Source of the DNA: Lentzea atacamensis
GTDB lineage: Bacteria; Actinomycetota; Actinomycetes; Mycobacteriales; Pseudonocardiaceae
Length of the DNA stretch: 64,000 bases
Reading direction: 5' to 3'
Assembly (NCBI RefSeq): GCF_003269295.1
Contig: NZ_QLTT01000004.1
Span: forward strand, 248,001 to 312,000
Shown: one piece after another, positions 16,572-24,992 of the stretch
Layout of the letters: every line of letters starts with the position of its first letter
Numbering within the stretch: position 1 is the stretch's first letter
Notes under the pieces: generated by a model
Databases searched by the model: none
Told to the model about the DNA's origin: nothing
The model's input: only the letters and a program-made list of their open reading frames with translations
Translations under genes and position numbers: made by a program

Positions 16572-18701
16572 GTGCGCGAAACGTTGCGTCGTCTCGGCGT
16601 GTTGATGACCGCCGCTCTACTCGTTGTCGGCGTGAGCTCCCCGGCGCGCGCCGAGGTGCTGCACCCGCGGCAGGACTGGCTGCGGGCGTCGACGTCAGGT
16701 CTGTTCCTGCACTGGGGAATGCGGACGAACCCCGGCTACACCAGTTGCACCGCTTGGGAAGCGGCCGTCACGAACGGCGGCTGGACGGCCAAGTACTGGG
16801 TGGACGAGGCGAAGAAGCTGCACGCGCAGTACCTCGTCCTGGCGTCGTTCCACTCGCGCCTGGGCTATGCGCGGGCGTGGCCGTCGTCGATCCCCGGCAG
16901 CTGCTCGACGAAGCGCGACTTCCTGGGCGAGCTGATCGACGCCGCCTCCGCCGCGGGTTTGAAGGTCATCAACTACATGACCGACGACCCGCAGTGGCAC
17001 AACGAGGGCGGCCACGAGTGGCTCGACTCGGCCGGCTACTCGAAGTACAAGGGCAAGACCGTCAACCTGCAGGAGCGCCCCGGCTTCGGCCAGTTCAGCT
17101 ACGACAACTTCGTCGAGGTGATGCAGCGCTACCCGAAGCTCGCCGGGTTCTGGATCGACAACGACAACGCCTACTGGGAGCAGAACGGCCTGTACGAACG
17201 GATCCGGCGGGAACGTCCGGACATGGTCCTCAGCAACAACAACGAGGACACCCCGATCATGGACACGATCAGCAACGAGCAGAAGACCGGCATGACGCCC
17301 AACTACGACTACCCGCAGGCGGTCTACACGGCGGCGCCGCGGCTGATCGAGGCGTGCTTCAAGCTGCCGAGTTCCGGTGCGTGGTGGTACTCGGGCTCCA
17401 ACTCGGCGGTCGACTACAAGCTGACGCTGGGCCGCCTCATCACCAACGCGGGGTCGGACGTCAAGGCGTTGATGGCCGAGACCGCGATGGTCAACGGGAA
17501 GTTCCCGGCGAACCAGGCCGCCTTCAACAACTTCACCGCCACCTACCTGCGGGACATCTGGGAGTCGATCGGTGGCACGTACGGTGGTGGCTACCTGCAC
17601 GGTGGTCTCAAGCCGGGGTTCTGGAACGACGGCGCGCACGGTGTCACGACCGTGTCCAAGGCCAACCCGAACCAGCACTACATCCACGTGATCACGAGGC
17701 CTTCGGGTGCGACTTTGAAGGTGCGGGACAACGGTTACAAGGTCAGCCGGGTGACGAACCTGCGAACTGGCGCGGCGGTCTCGTGGACGCAGTCGGGTGG
17801 GACGATCACGCTCAACGGCATCTCGAACTGGGACCAGTACGACACCGTGTTCAAGGTCGAGACGGCTGGCAGTGAGGGGATCATTCCTTCGGCGTCGTAC
17901 ACGATGAGCGCGTCGGCGTCCGGGTCCGGCCATCCCGCTTCGCACGCGGCGGATGGCAACTATCAGACCTATTGGGACGCAACGGGTGCGGGGACGGTGT
18001 CGCTGCGCTTCGACCTGGGGTCGGCGAAGAAGGTCTCGTACGTCGCGCTGAACCAGCGTGAGGATTCGACGACGCATCCGGCGTCAAACTCCGCGAGGAT
18101 CAAGGGGTACAACGTCTACACGTCCAACGACGGTTCCAATTGGACCAACGTGAAGTCCGGGTCGTTGGCCAACCATCGCGGTGTGCAGTTCATCGACCTG
18201 CCGGCGGGGACGACGGCGCGCCACATCCGCGTGGAGAAGACGTCGACGCAGGGCAAGGCGCAGCTGCGGGTCGACGAGGCGTGGCTGGGTTCGTCGTACC
18301 CCGGCGCGGGCGGGCCTGCACCGTCATCGCGGTACGAGGCGGAGAACGGTGTGGTGTCGCAAGGTGTAGTGGAGTCGAACCACGCAGGGTTCTCCGGCAC
18401 CGGCTTCGTCAACTACGACAACGTCGCGGGCTCCGCTGTCGAGTTCAAGGTGACGAGCGACGTGGCCGGACCGCGCCAGGTGACCTTGCGGTTCGCCAAC
18501 GGCACCACGGCGAACCGGCCGCTCGACATCTCGGTCAACGGCCGGCTCGCGGTGGACGAGCAGGCGTTCGCGGGCACCGGGGCGTGGACGACGTGGCAGA
18601 CCGCGACCGTGACGCTCAACCTCGAAGCGGGCGAGAACACGATCAGGGCGACGGCGACGACAGCGAACGGCGGCCCGAACTTGGACTACCTGGAGATCTA
18701 G
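16572..18701 (+). CDS. Secreted GH29-like alpha-L-fucosidase with two carbohydrate-binding modules
   Basis: A 709-residue exported enzyme. A signal peptide (LRRLGVLMTAALLVVGVSS, cleaved near ARA-EV) leads into a GH29-like catalytic domain: SGLFLHWGMRTNPGY is the conserved first strand, and FWIDNDNAYW holds the likely nucleophile Asp. A discoidin/F5-8 type C (CBM32-like) module follows at about 470-600 (SASGSGHPASHAADGNYQTY) and a CBM35-like module at about 615-709 (RYEAENGVVSQG). The protein should release alpha-fucosyl or related residues from external glycans. Start GTG 16572 lies seven bases after AGGAGG; earlier in-frame ATG/GTG codons lack a ribosome site. GH29 is the best fit; a related GH family is possible. 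Confidence 0.75.
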   Translation: MRETLRRLGVLMTAALLVVGVSSPARAEVLHPRQDWLRASTSGLFLHWGMRTNPGYTSCTAWEAAVTNGGWTAKYWVDEAKKLHAQYLVLASFHSRLGYARAWPSSIPGSCSTKRDFLGELIDAASAAGLKVINYMTDDPQWHNEGGHEWLDSAGYSKYKGKTVNLQERPGFGQFSYDNFVEVMQRYPKLAGFWIDNDNAYWEQNGLYERIRRERPDMVLSNNNEDTPIMDTISNEQKTGMTPNYDYPQAVYTAAPRLIEACFKLPSSGAWWYSGSNSAVDYKLTLGRLITNAGSDVKALMAETAMVNGKFPANQAAFNNFTATYLRDIWESIGGTYGGGYLHGGLKPGFWNDGAHGVTTVSKANPNQHYIHVITRPSGATLKVRDNGYKVSRVTNLRTGAAVSWTQSGGTITLNGISNWDQYDTVFKVETAGSEGIIPSASYTMSASASGSGHPASHAADGNYQTYWDATGAGTVSLRFDLGSAKKVSYVALNQREDSTTHPASNSARIKGYNVYTSNDGSNWTNVKSGSLANHRGVQFIDLPAGTTARHIRVEKTSTQGKAQLRVDEAWLGSSYPGAGGPAPSSRYEAENGVVSQGVVESNHAGFSGTGFVNYDNVAGSAVEFKVTSDVAGPRQVTLRFANGTTANRPLDISVNGRLAVDEQAFAGTGAWTTWQTATVTLNLEAGENTIRATATTANGGPNLDYLEI

Positions 18702-18913
18702 CACAACAACGTGCGCTCGATGTTCTGTTCGGCGATGTCCCGCATCGCGTCCCGGTGCGGGAAATCGCCGTCCAGCAACCGAAGCGGCCCCTCCACCAGC
18801 GACAGGTACTGCGCCAGCCGGTACAGGTTCATCCGCGCGGGGTCGAGACCCGCCACCGGCCGGTAGTGCGGCCCGAACCGCAGCTCGTGTTCCCGCTCGA
18901 CGTCGAAGAACAT
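18698..18913 (-). pseudogene. 3' remnant of a phosphotransferase-like (APH-type) gene
   Basis: The last 71 residues on this strand (FFDVEREHELRFGPHYRP, then NLYRLAQYLSLVEGPLRLL and IAEQNIERTLLC) read as the C-terminal tail of a larger enzyme, most like the ends of aminoglycoside-phosphotransferase-family kinases. The frame continues upstream only into low-complexity Arg/Pro sequence, and no N-terminal kinase lobe is found. It is a truncated relic. The family name is from recall of the tail pattern and is uncertain. Confidence 0.4.
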
Positions 18914-18977
18914 CACGCCCTCGATGCCGGAGGACTCGCGGGCCGGCGGCAACGGGCGTGCGTGGCGCCCTCGCTTG

Positions 18978-19007
18978 CTGTGGATCATCCCGCTGTGGAT
19001 CATCCCG
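18978..19007. repeat. Exact 15-base tandem duplication
   Basis: CTGTGGATCATCCCG occurs twice head to tail in the decayed stretch. It keeps the reading frame length (five codons) but does not lie in a recognised gene. Confidence 0.8.
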
Positions 19008-19309
19008 ATCCTCGCGCGCGGGCCATCGGCGGATCGCGTTTGCCGCAGCGGGTTTCGGGCGGTCGTGCGGGGTAGCGGCCCCGTCGTGGCGGAGCGGGTG
19101 GGCTCTCATCCGGTTCCCTCCTCTCCGGCTGCGGTGACGGTTCCCGGTCGCGTCCCCCTCGCGCTTCCTCTTGTCGCGGGCGAAGATGACCATGGCTTTG
19201 TGACATCTACTAGAGAACGTCCGGCCCAGATGTGGACGAGGTTCACTCGGTCGAGTGAGTCGGCGCTCCTGCTGAGGTCCTCGACCACGATCGCGTTAGC
19301 GGTCGGTCA

Positions 19310-19640
19310 GCGCGAACTGCGGCGGTGACGTCCCGGCCTCGGGCAGCGCGGGTGCGGGACGTCAGGAGCAGGTCACGCCCGCTCGCATGGTTGAACAACA
19401 GGCCCGGCTCGTGCGCGGGCCAGTAGTCCGCAGCGCGACGTCGCAAGTGAGGCGATGAGCGTCAGGCGGTTGGCGGCCTGCAGCCAGGCGAAGCCGCGCA
19501 GACGGGCCACGTCGCGCAGCGAACGGCCGTACGCCGCGTGCGCGATGCCCGCCAGATCGGCCACCCCCAGATGTGCCACGCTCCGCAACGCTAGACACGA
19601 AGACGTGAAACTGGTGCCAACACTCACGGGGCGAGCGGAC
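19310..19640 (-). pseudogene. Frame-shifted coding relic of unknown family
   Basis: On the minus strand, codons from about 19590 to 19445 have strong G/C third positions and encode VAHLGVADLAGIAHAAYGRS then RGFAWLQAANRLTLIASL. The coding signal then moves to another frame, giving AADYWPAHEPGLLFNHASGR and LLLTSRTRAARG to about 19335. The shift near 19440 and the lack of a clear start and stop mark a broken gene. I do not recognise the family. Confidence 0.35.
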
Positions 19641-19650
19641 ACGAACAGGT

Positions 19651-20253
19651 ATGACGACCGAAGACCCTGACGACCGCGCGTTGTGGTCGCAGGCCGCTGG
19701 GGGCAGTCCGTACGCCTTCGGGGTGCTGTTCGACAGGCATGCCAAAGCGGTCTACAACCACTGCTTCCGGTTGACCGCGTCGTGGGCCGCGGCCGAGGAC
19801 CACCTGCAGGCCACGTTCCTGATGGCGTGGCGCAAGCGCGGCAACATGCCCGCGCTGGAGCGTGAGTCGGCGTTGCCGTGGTTGCTCGCGGTGGCCACGA
19901 ACGTCGTGCGCAACGACCAGCGGTCCCTCGGGCGGCGGCTGCGGCTGTTCGCTCGGGTGGCCGAGGAGCGGCCGGTGCCTGACCACGCCGACCACGTCGC
20001 CGAGCGGATCGACGACCAGCGGCGGATGAAAGAGGTGCTCAAGGCTGTCGCGCGGCTGCCTCGCAACGAACGGGAGGCGCTCGCCCTCTGCCTGTGGTCC
20101 GGGGTGTCCTACGCCGACGCGGCCGCCGTGCTCGGGATCGCCGAGGGCAGTGTGCGGGCGCGGGTCAGCAAGGCCAAGTCCCGGCTGCACCGGATTCTCG
20201 GTGAGCAACGCGAGGTCGTCCCGCTCGCCGCACTGACCGTGGAGGACCGATGA
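19651..20253 (+). CDS. ECF-type RNA polymerase sigma factor
   Basis: A 200-residue extracytoplasmic-function sigma factor. Region 2 is at about residues 20-90 (FGVLFDRHAKAVYNHCFRLT, EDHLQATFLMAWRK) and region 4 at about 125-185 (LPRNEREALALCLWSGVSYA, AVLGIAEGSVRARVSKAKSR), the helix-turn-helix that reads the -35 element. It directs RNA polymerase to a specific promoter set. The stop overlaps the start of the next gene by four bases (20250-20253), and that gene encodes a one-TM protein that is most likely its anti-sigma factor. The ATG at 19651 begins the family N-terminus; no strong ribosome site is seen. Confidence 0.9.
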   Translation: MTTEDPDDRALWSQAAGGSPYAFGVLFDRHAKAVYNHCFRLTASWAAAEDHLQATFLMAWRKRGNMPALERESALPWLLAVATNVVRNDQRSLGRRLRLFARVAEERPVPDHADHVAERIDDQRRMKEVLKAVARLPRNEREALALCLWSGVSYADAAAVLGIAEGSVRARVSKAKSRLHRILGEQREVVPLAALTVEDR

Positions 20254-21131
20254 CCAGCATGCTTCCGCCCGCACGCGACCTGCCGCCCGGCCGCCAGGAC
20301 GAGATTCGCGTCGAGATCGAACACGCCGTCGCGGGACGCGGCCAGCGGCGGATGCGGCTCGCCCCCGTGCTCGCCGCGGCCACCGCGGTCGGCGCCGTGG
20401 CTGCCGGGGTGGTTTTCCTGGCGCCGTCACAGCAACCGCAGACCGCGACCCAGCCGATCCCCACGACCAGCGAGCCCACCACCTCCGCTCCCGCGACCAG
20501 GCCCGCGCCGGTCATCCCCGGCCTCTCCGAGGAGCGGATCGCCGCGATCGAGAAGGGCTGCCAGGAGTCCGCGGGTGTGCAGGGCACGCCGAAGCTCTAC
20601 CAGCACGTGCAGGACGAGGCGGGCAAGCTCGCGTTGATCTACACCGGCAGCGCGGTGCTGACCTGCACCCTCGACACCGCCGCCTTCCCCTACAACTCGG
20701 GCATGACGAGCGGGTTCAACCCCGAGTGGTTGCCGGGGCACTTCTCGGTCGACAACAACGAGGCGATGGGCGGGGGTGACGTGCCGGGCAACAAGCCGAT
20801 CTACCGCGGGCAGCGCGGTTACCGGCTCGTCGCGGGCCGGGTCGACTCGAAGGTCGCGCGGGTGACGTACACGCAGGACGGGCGGACGATCGACGCCAAG
20901 ATCGCAAACAACACCTACGTCGCGCGCATGGTGCACGCCACGACCTGGTCGCCCCCGGAAAGGATCGACCTGGGCGAGGTGAAGGCCTACGACGCGGCCG
21001 GCAACCTGCTCGGCACCAACAACGGGTCCGACAAGTGCTTCGTCAACCCGCAGGGCGTGATCGTCTCCGGTGGTTGGCGAGACCCGAACGTCGACCCCAA
21101 GACGTGCGAGCAGGCACAGCCCTGGCGCTAA
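20250..21131 (+). CDS. Single-pass membrane protein, probable partner of the sigma factor
   Basis: A 293-residue protein with a 40-residue cytoplasmic N-terminus, one transmembrane helix (about 46-70, VLAAATAVGAVAAGVVFLAP), a Pro/Thr/Ser-rich linker (about 75-95) and an extracellular domain of about 200 residues with several cysteines. It overlaps the ECF sigma gene in an ATGA junction. That arrangement is common for sigma/anti-sigma pairs in actinomycetes, but the short N-terminus has no visible zinc-binding anti-sigma motif, so the anti-sigma role is inferred from position. The outer domain could sense a wall or membrane signal. Confidence 0.6.
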   Translation: MTSMLPPARDLPPGRQDEIRVEIEHAVAGRGQRRMRLAPVLAAATAVGAVAAGVVFLAPSQQPQTATQPIPTTSEPTTSAPATRPAPVIPGLSEERIAAIEKGCQESAGVQGTPKLYQHVQDEAGKLALIYTGSAVLTCTLDTAAFPYNSGMTSGFNPEWLPGHFSVDNNEAMGGGDVPGNKPIYRGQRGYRLVAGRVDSKVARVTYTQDGRTIDAKIANNTYVARMVHATTWSPPERIDLGEVKAYDAAGNLLGTNNGSDKCFVNPQGVIVSGGWRDPNVDPKTCEQAQPWR

Positions 21132-21138
21132 CGGACGC

Positions 21139-21175
21139 TACCAACCGGTAGCAACAACCGACATACTGGTTGGTA
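21139..21175. promoter_or_regulatory. Inverted repeat overlapping the hydrolase start
   Basis: TACCAACCGGT at 21139-21149 and ACTGGTTGGTA at 21165-21175 are near-perfect inverted arms (10 of 11 positions) with 15 bases between. The right arm reaches the A of the hydrolase ATG, so a bound dimer would block transcription or initiation. The size suits a TetR- or LysR-type site. No regulator gene adjoins. Confidence 0.45.
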
Positions 21176-22089
21176 TGACGACTGTGGCGAACTTCGGCGG
21201 CACCAGCCACTACGCGGACCTCGACGGGCCCGTGCACTGGGTCGACTTCGGCGGACCGGAAGACGGTCCGAAGATGGTCCTGGTGCACGGGCTCGGCGGC
21301 TCGCACCTGAACTGGGCACTCCTCGCCCCCTTGCTCGCGCAGAAGGCGCGAGTCACCGCCGTCGACCTCGCGGGCCACGGCCTGACTTCCCCCGAGGGAC
21401 GCCAGACCACGGTCCAGGCCAACTCGAAGCTGCTCGGCCGGTTCATCAGGGAAGTCGTGGGGGAGCCGGTGATCCTCGTCGGCAACTCGATGGGCGGGAT
21501 GATCTCGCTCTTCCACACCGCCTACAACCCCGGCCTGGTCAGGGGCCTGGTGCTGGTCGACCCCGCACTGCCGATGGTGTTCGGCACGCGCCCCGACCCG
21601 CTGATGCTGAGCACCTTCTTCATGTACTCGGTGCCGGGGCTGGGGGAACGGTTCCTCGCCAAGGCCAAGACCGCCCCCGCACGCAGGCAGGTCGAACGGG
21701 TGCTGGAGCTGTGCTGCGCCGACCCGACGACCATTCCCGAGGAGCTCAAGCAGGCGAGTGAGCACCTCATCGGCGAACGCGCCAAGATCCCCGGCCTCGA
21801 CGCCGCGTTCCTCGCGGCCGCGCGCAGCACCGTGTTCACGACGTCGAAGCGCGGCGCCTACTACGCGGCGATGGCCAAGCTGCGCGTGCCGGTGTTCCTG
21901 ATGAGCGGCGACCGCGACCGGCTGGTCAACGTCGCCGCCGCCCGGTACGTGGCCAGGAGGCACCCGCACTGGCGCTACGACGAGTACGAGGGCATCGGTC
22001 ACGTGCCCCAGATGGAGATCCCCGAGGTCGTGTCCGAGCGGGTCCTGGACTGGATGGACGCCAACCGCCTGAGCACCGCGGCCAGCTGA
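21175..22089 (+). CDS. Alpha/beta hydrolase
   Basis: A 304-residue hydrolase. LVHGLGGSHLNWALLAP is the oxyanion region, VGNSMGGMISLFH carries the nucleophile Ser (GNSMGG), LMSGDRDRLV the Asp region and GIGHVPQME the His. It is a cytoplasmic carboxyl-ester or related hydrolase of unknown substrate. The ATG at 21175 overlaps the right arm of an inverted repeat. Its 3' end overlaps, by 91 bases, the convergent beta-rich gene that is coupled to the wax ester synthase, so a role in lipid turnover is plausible. Confidence 0.85.
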   Translation: MTTVANFGGTSHYADLDGPVHWVDFGGPEDGPKMVLVHGLGGSHLNWALLAPLLAQKARVTAVDLAGHGLTSPEGRQTTVQANSKLLGRFIREVVGEPVILVGNSMGGMISLFHTAYNPGLVRGLVLVDPALPMVFGTRPDPLMLSTFFMYSVPGLGERFLAKAKTAPARRQVERVLELCCADPTTIPEELKQASEHLIGERAKIPGLDAAFLAAARSTVFTTSKRGAYYAAMAKLRVPVFLMSGDRDRLVNVAAARYVARRHPHWRYDEYEGIGHVPQMEIPEVVSERVLDWMDANRLSTAAS

Positions 22090-22556
22090 CCGAACGTGAG
22101 CCGCTCCCGCAGCACGGGGGCGGCTCCGGTCAGCACGAAGTGGTCGTCGAGCTGCTCCACACCGGTCAGCTGGATCCCGCGCGGCAGCTCCGGCACCGCG
22201 AACACACGCGCCGGCAACCACCGGTGCAGCCGCACGTGCAGCTCGGAGCCGACCAGCTTGACCGTCAGCGGCAACCAGCTGACCAGTTGCAGCTCCGGAA
22301 TGTCCGAATGCGCCACCTCGACGCGGAACTCCACGGGCGACGACACCAGCGTCGCGGGCGGGTTCACGTGGACGTCGCGGCACACGACGGTCGCGCGGCG
22401 GGCACGCCAGCGCGACCACCGCACGTTCTCCAGCTCGATGCGGAGGTCGTCGACCTGTCCGAGCGCCAGCCCGAGGGCGCCCAGCCGTGCGTCGAGGCCC
22501 ACCACGGTCAGGTGCAGGTCGTGCGCACCCGCCTGGACCGTCAGATCGTGCCTCAG
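21999..22556 (-). CDS. DUF2993-like beta-rich protein, possible CTG start
   Basis: About 185 residues with strong G/C third positions over the whole frame, so it is a real gene although no ATG, GTG or TTG lies at a sensible place. The sequence is beta-strand-like (VDDLRIELENVRWSRWRA, ATVVCRDVHVNPP, VSSPVEFRVEVAHSDIPELQ), similar in style to DUF2993/LmeA-like lipid-associated proteins. A CTG at 22556-22554 overlaps the TGA of the wax ester synthase (CTGA), nine bases after AAGGA; the first GTG (22505) has no ribosome site. It is translationally coupled to that synthase and so is likely a lipid partner. It overlaps the convergent hydrolase by 91 bases. Confidence 0.55.
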   Translation of the reverse strand: MRHDLTVQAGAHDLHLTVVGLDARLGALGLALGQVDDLRIELENVRWSRWRARRATVVCRDVHVNPPATLVSSPVEFRVEVAHSDIPELQLVSWLPLTVKLVGSELHVRLHRWLPARVFAVPELPRGIQLTGVEQLDDHFVLTGAAPVLRERLTFGQLAAVLRRLASIQSRTRSDTTSGISIWGT

Positions 22557-23947
22557 CCCTGCTCGTCCTTCTCGGCCGCCAGTGCCACCATCTCGTCGAA
22601 GCCCGCGCGGATGCCGTCCGCGAGCAGCTGGACGTCCGGCACACCGTCGAAGTCGGCGTTGATGCCGAAGGTGAACTTGTCCAGGTAGGAGAAAATACCG
22701 ACGGTGATCCGGATCGTCGAGGCGATCGGCACGTACGGGAACATCTCCACCAGCGGCCGGCCGAGCATGTAGAGCGGGATGCGCGGGCCGGGCACGTTCG
22801 TGGTGACGGTCTGCAGGATCTGCTGCGGGAACCGCATCGCGGTCCGCGAGCCCAGCGCCATCAGCGTCGGCGCGGCGAAGTTCGACAGGTTCGTGATCAC
22901 GTCGGCGCCGGCGGCCTGGCGGGAGTTCTTCAGGTCGTCCATCTGCGTGCGGATCGACGCGAGGCGCTTCACCGGGTCGGCCTCGCCGACCGGCAGGTTC
23001 ACCAGCACGGCGCTGACGCGGTTGTTCAGCTCGTTGTGCTGGTCGGCCTTGCGCATCGACACCGGAACCATGGTCCGCACGACCATGCCGTCGATCAGCT
23101 CGCCGCGCTTCTCCAGCAGATCCCGGAAGCCGCGCGTGACCGCCGTGAGGATCACGTCGTTGACCGTGCCACCGGCGGCCCTGCGCACCTGCTTGATCTC
23201 GGCCAGCGACGCGCGCGCCCACACCCAGCGGCGGTGCGGCCCGATAGGACCGTTCAGCGACGTCGCCGCCCGCGTGACCAGTCGCCGTGCCGTGCCGGGC
23301 AGCGAACCCAGCACCGACTTGCCGAAGTCCAGGATCTCGTTGAGCGACCGCAGGTTCCGCGCCAGCGCGGGCAGGGCGGCGAGGTGCTGCACGGGCGTCA
23401 CGACGGCGTCGCGCACCCCGTCGACCACCAGGTCGAGGGTCGACGGCTGCGGCGCCGGCTTCCACTCCGCGGGCTCCGGGACAACGCTTTCCTTCTGGAA
23501 GTCCAGCATGAGCTGGAGCATGTCCGTTCCGGACACTCCGTCGATCATGCAGTGGTGGACCTTGGAGATGATGGCCCAGCGGCCGCCTTCGAGGCCCTCG
23601 ACGAGCCAGGCCTCCCACAGCGGCTTCGAGTCGTCGAGCTTCTGCGCGAAGATCCGGCCCGCGAGGTTGCGCAGCTGGTCCTCACCGCCCGGCGACGGCA
23701 CCGCGGTGTGACGCACGTGGTAGAGGACGTTGAAGTGGTCGTCGTCGACCCAGACCGGACGGCCCACGTGGAACGGCAGGGCCTTCACCTTCTGCCGGTA
23801 GCGCGGCACGTGCTCCAGCCGCGACACGAAGAGGCGGATCACATCGCCGTAGGACGGGGCCGGCCCGTCGAAGACCAGGACGGAGCCGACGTGCATGGGC
23901 ACGTTCTCGTCCTCGATGAAGTAGAAGCCTGCGTCCAAAGAGCTCAT
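22553..23947 (-). CDS. Wax ester synthase/diacylglycerol acyltransferase (WS/DGAT)
   Basis: A 464-residue membrane-associated acyltransferase. The catalytic HHxxxDG motif is HHCMIDG at residues 131-137. The N-terminal MSSLDAGFYFIE and the C-terminal region (TNVPGPRIPLYMLGRPLVEM) match the family. It should esterify fatty acyl-CoA to diacylglycerol or a fatty alcohol, making storage lipid. The ATG at 23947 starts the conserved first strand. The downstream beta-rich gene overlaps its stop. Alpha/beta hydrolases flank both sides, giving a small lipid storage/turnover group. Confidence 0.92.
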   Translation of the reverse strand: MSSLDAGFYFIEDENVPMHVGSVLVFDGPAPSYGDVIRLFVSRLEHVPRYRQKVKALPFHVGRPVWVDDDHFNVLYHVRHTAVPSPGGEDQLRNLAGRIFAQKLDDSKPLWEAWLVEGLEGGRWAIISKVHHCMIDGVSGTDMLQLMLDFQKESVVPEPAEWKPAPQPSTLDLVVDGVRDAVVTPVQHLAALPALARNLRSLNEILDFGKSVLGSLPGTARRLVTRAATSLNGPIGPHRRWVWARASLAEIKQVRRAAGGTVNDVILTAVTRGFRDLLEKRGELIDGMVVRTMVPVSMRKADQHNELNNRVSAVLVNLPVGEADPVKRLASIRTQMDDLKNSRQAAGADVITNLSNFAAPTLMALGSRTAMRFPQQILQTVTTNVPGPRIPLYMLGRPLVEMFPYVPIASTIRITVGIFSYLDKFTFGINADFDGVPDVQLLADGIRAGFDEMVALAAEKDEQG

Positions 23948-24170
23948 CCGATCCACTCGAAAAATGCTAGAGGACCGAAGCTTGGAGAATCGACGTCCAT
24001 GCAGGTGAGAGGCACTGCACACGTGTGAGGTTGCCAACGCGTTACCTGGACGTGGCGAATCGAGACTCGAAAGTACTGGCAAAAAGATCGTTCACGAAAC
24101 ATCATGGACTCACTGGGCAACGCGGCCCGGTGACGCCGGCTCGGGGTTGTCGACGTGTGGGGAGGCTCCT

Positions 24171-24989
24171 ATGTCTGCCGTACCTTCAGACGAGGTCTTC
24201 GAAGTTCCTGCTGCCTCTCCGCTCCACCTCGTCAGAGGGTCCGCGCCCGGCCTGTTCTGGTACCTCACCGAGCCCACCCGCTGCGCCCTCGACGTGGGCG
24301 AGTTCGTCGCCACGCGGTCGATGCTCAAAGGAGCGCCCGCCGGTGACGGCCATCCCGTGCTGGTGTTCCCCGGTCTCGGGGCCGCGGACTCGTCGACGGT
24401 GATGCTGCGCCGGTTCCTGTCCGGTTTGGGCTATCGGGTGGTCCCGTGGGGCCTGGGGCGCAACATCGGCCCGACCCGGCGCGCGGTCGACGGAATGCAC
24501 GCCCTGGTGAAGAAGGTGTCCTCCGAGCACGGCGGCCCGGTCTCCATCGTGGGCTGGTCGCTCGGCGGGATCTTCGCGCGCGAGATGGCACGCGACCACC
24601 CGCACCGGGTGCGTCAGGTGATCACGCTCGGCTCGCCGTACAACATGTCGGATCCCGTGCAGTCACGGGCGATGCCCGCCTTCGCGTTGTTCTCGCGCCT
24701 GCACATCCCGCGCGAGGAGTTCCCGCCGCTGGAGTCGACCAGGCCGCCGATCCCGGTGCCCGCCACGTCGATCTACTCCAAGACGGACGGGATCGTGTCG
24801 TGGGAGTCGTGCATCGAGGAGCCGGGGCCGCGGCGGGAGAACGTCCAGGTGTCGTCCTCGCACCTGGGATATGGCTTCAACTCGAGCGTTCTGTGGGTCG
24901 TGGCCGACCGGCTGGCGCAGGCGGAGGGCACGTGGGCGCCCTTCGCCGCGCCGCCGGGGATGGCCCGCCTGTACCCGCGGGCCGCCTGA
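24171..24989 (+). CDS. Lipase-like alpha/beta hydrolase
   Basis: A 272-residue hydrolase. VLVFPGLGAADSST replaces the classical HG oxyanion loop, and SIVGWSLGGIFARE holds the nucleophile Ser; STSHLGYGF-like residues near the end carry the His. The GWSLGG and GSPYN pattern resembles PGAP1/lipase-like proteins. GGGGAGG lies five bases before the ATG at 24171, ruling out the earlier in-frame ATG at 24147. It is divergent from the WS/DGAT gene, so it may take part in the same storage-lipid metabolism. Substrate unknown. Confidence 0.75.
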   Translation: MSAVPSDEVFEVPAASPLHLVRGSAPGLFWYLTEPTRCALDVGEFVATRSMLKGAPAGDGHPVLVFPGLGAADSSTVMLRRFLSGLGYRVVPWGLGRNIGPTRRAVDGMHALVKKVSSEHGGPVSIVGWSLGGIFAREMARDHPHRVRQVITLGSPYNMSDPVQSRAMPAFALFSRLHIPREEFPPLESTRPPIPVPATSIYSKTDGIVSWESCIEEPGPRRENVQVSSSHLGYGFNSSVLWVVADRLAQAEGTWAPFAAPPGMARLYPRAA

Positions 24990-24992
24990 GGC

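Larger units (their letters stand above)
18914..19650. other. Long gap of decayed DNA, no intact gene
   Basis: About 740 bases without an intact gene. It holds the exact 15-base tandem duplication at 18978-19007, a 16-base palindrome TCACTCGGTCGAGTGA at 19243-19258, and a frame-shifted coding relic at about 19310-19640 on the minus strand. The sigma-factor promoter must lie near its right end, before 19651; I do not see a convincing -35/-10 pair. Confidence 0.5.
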
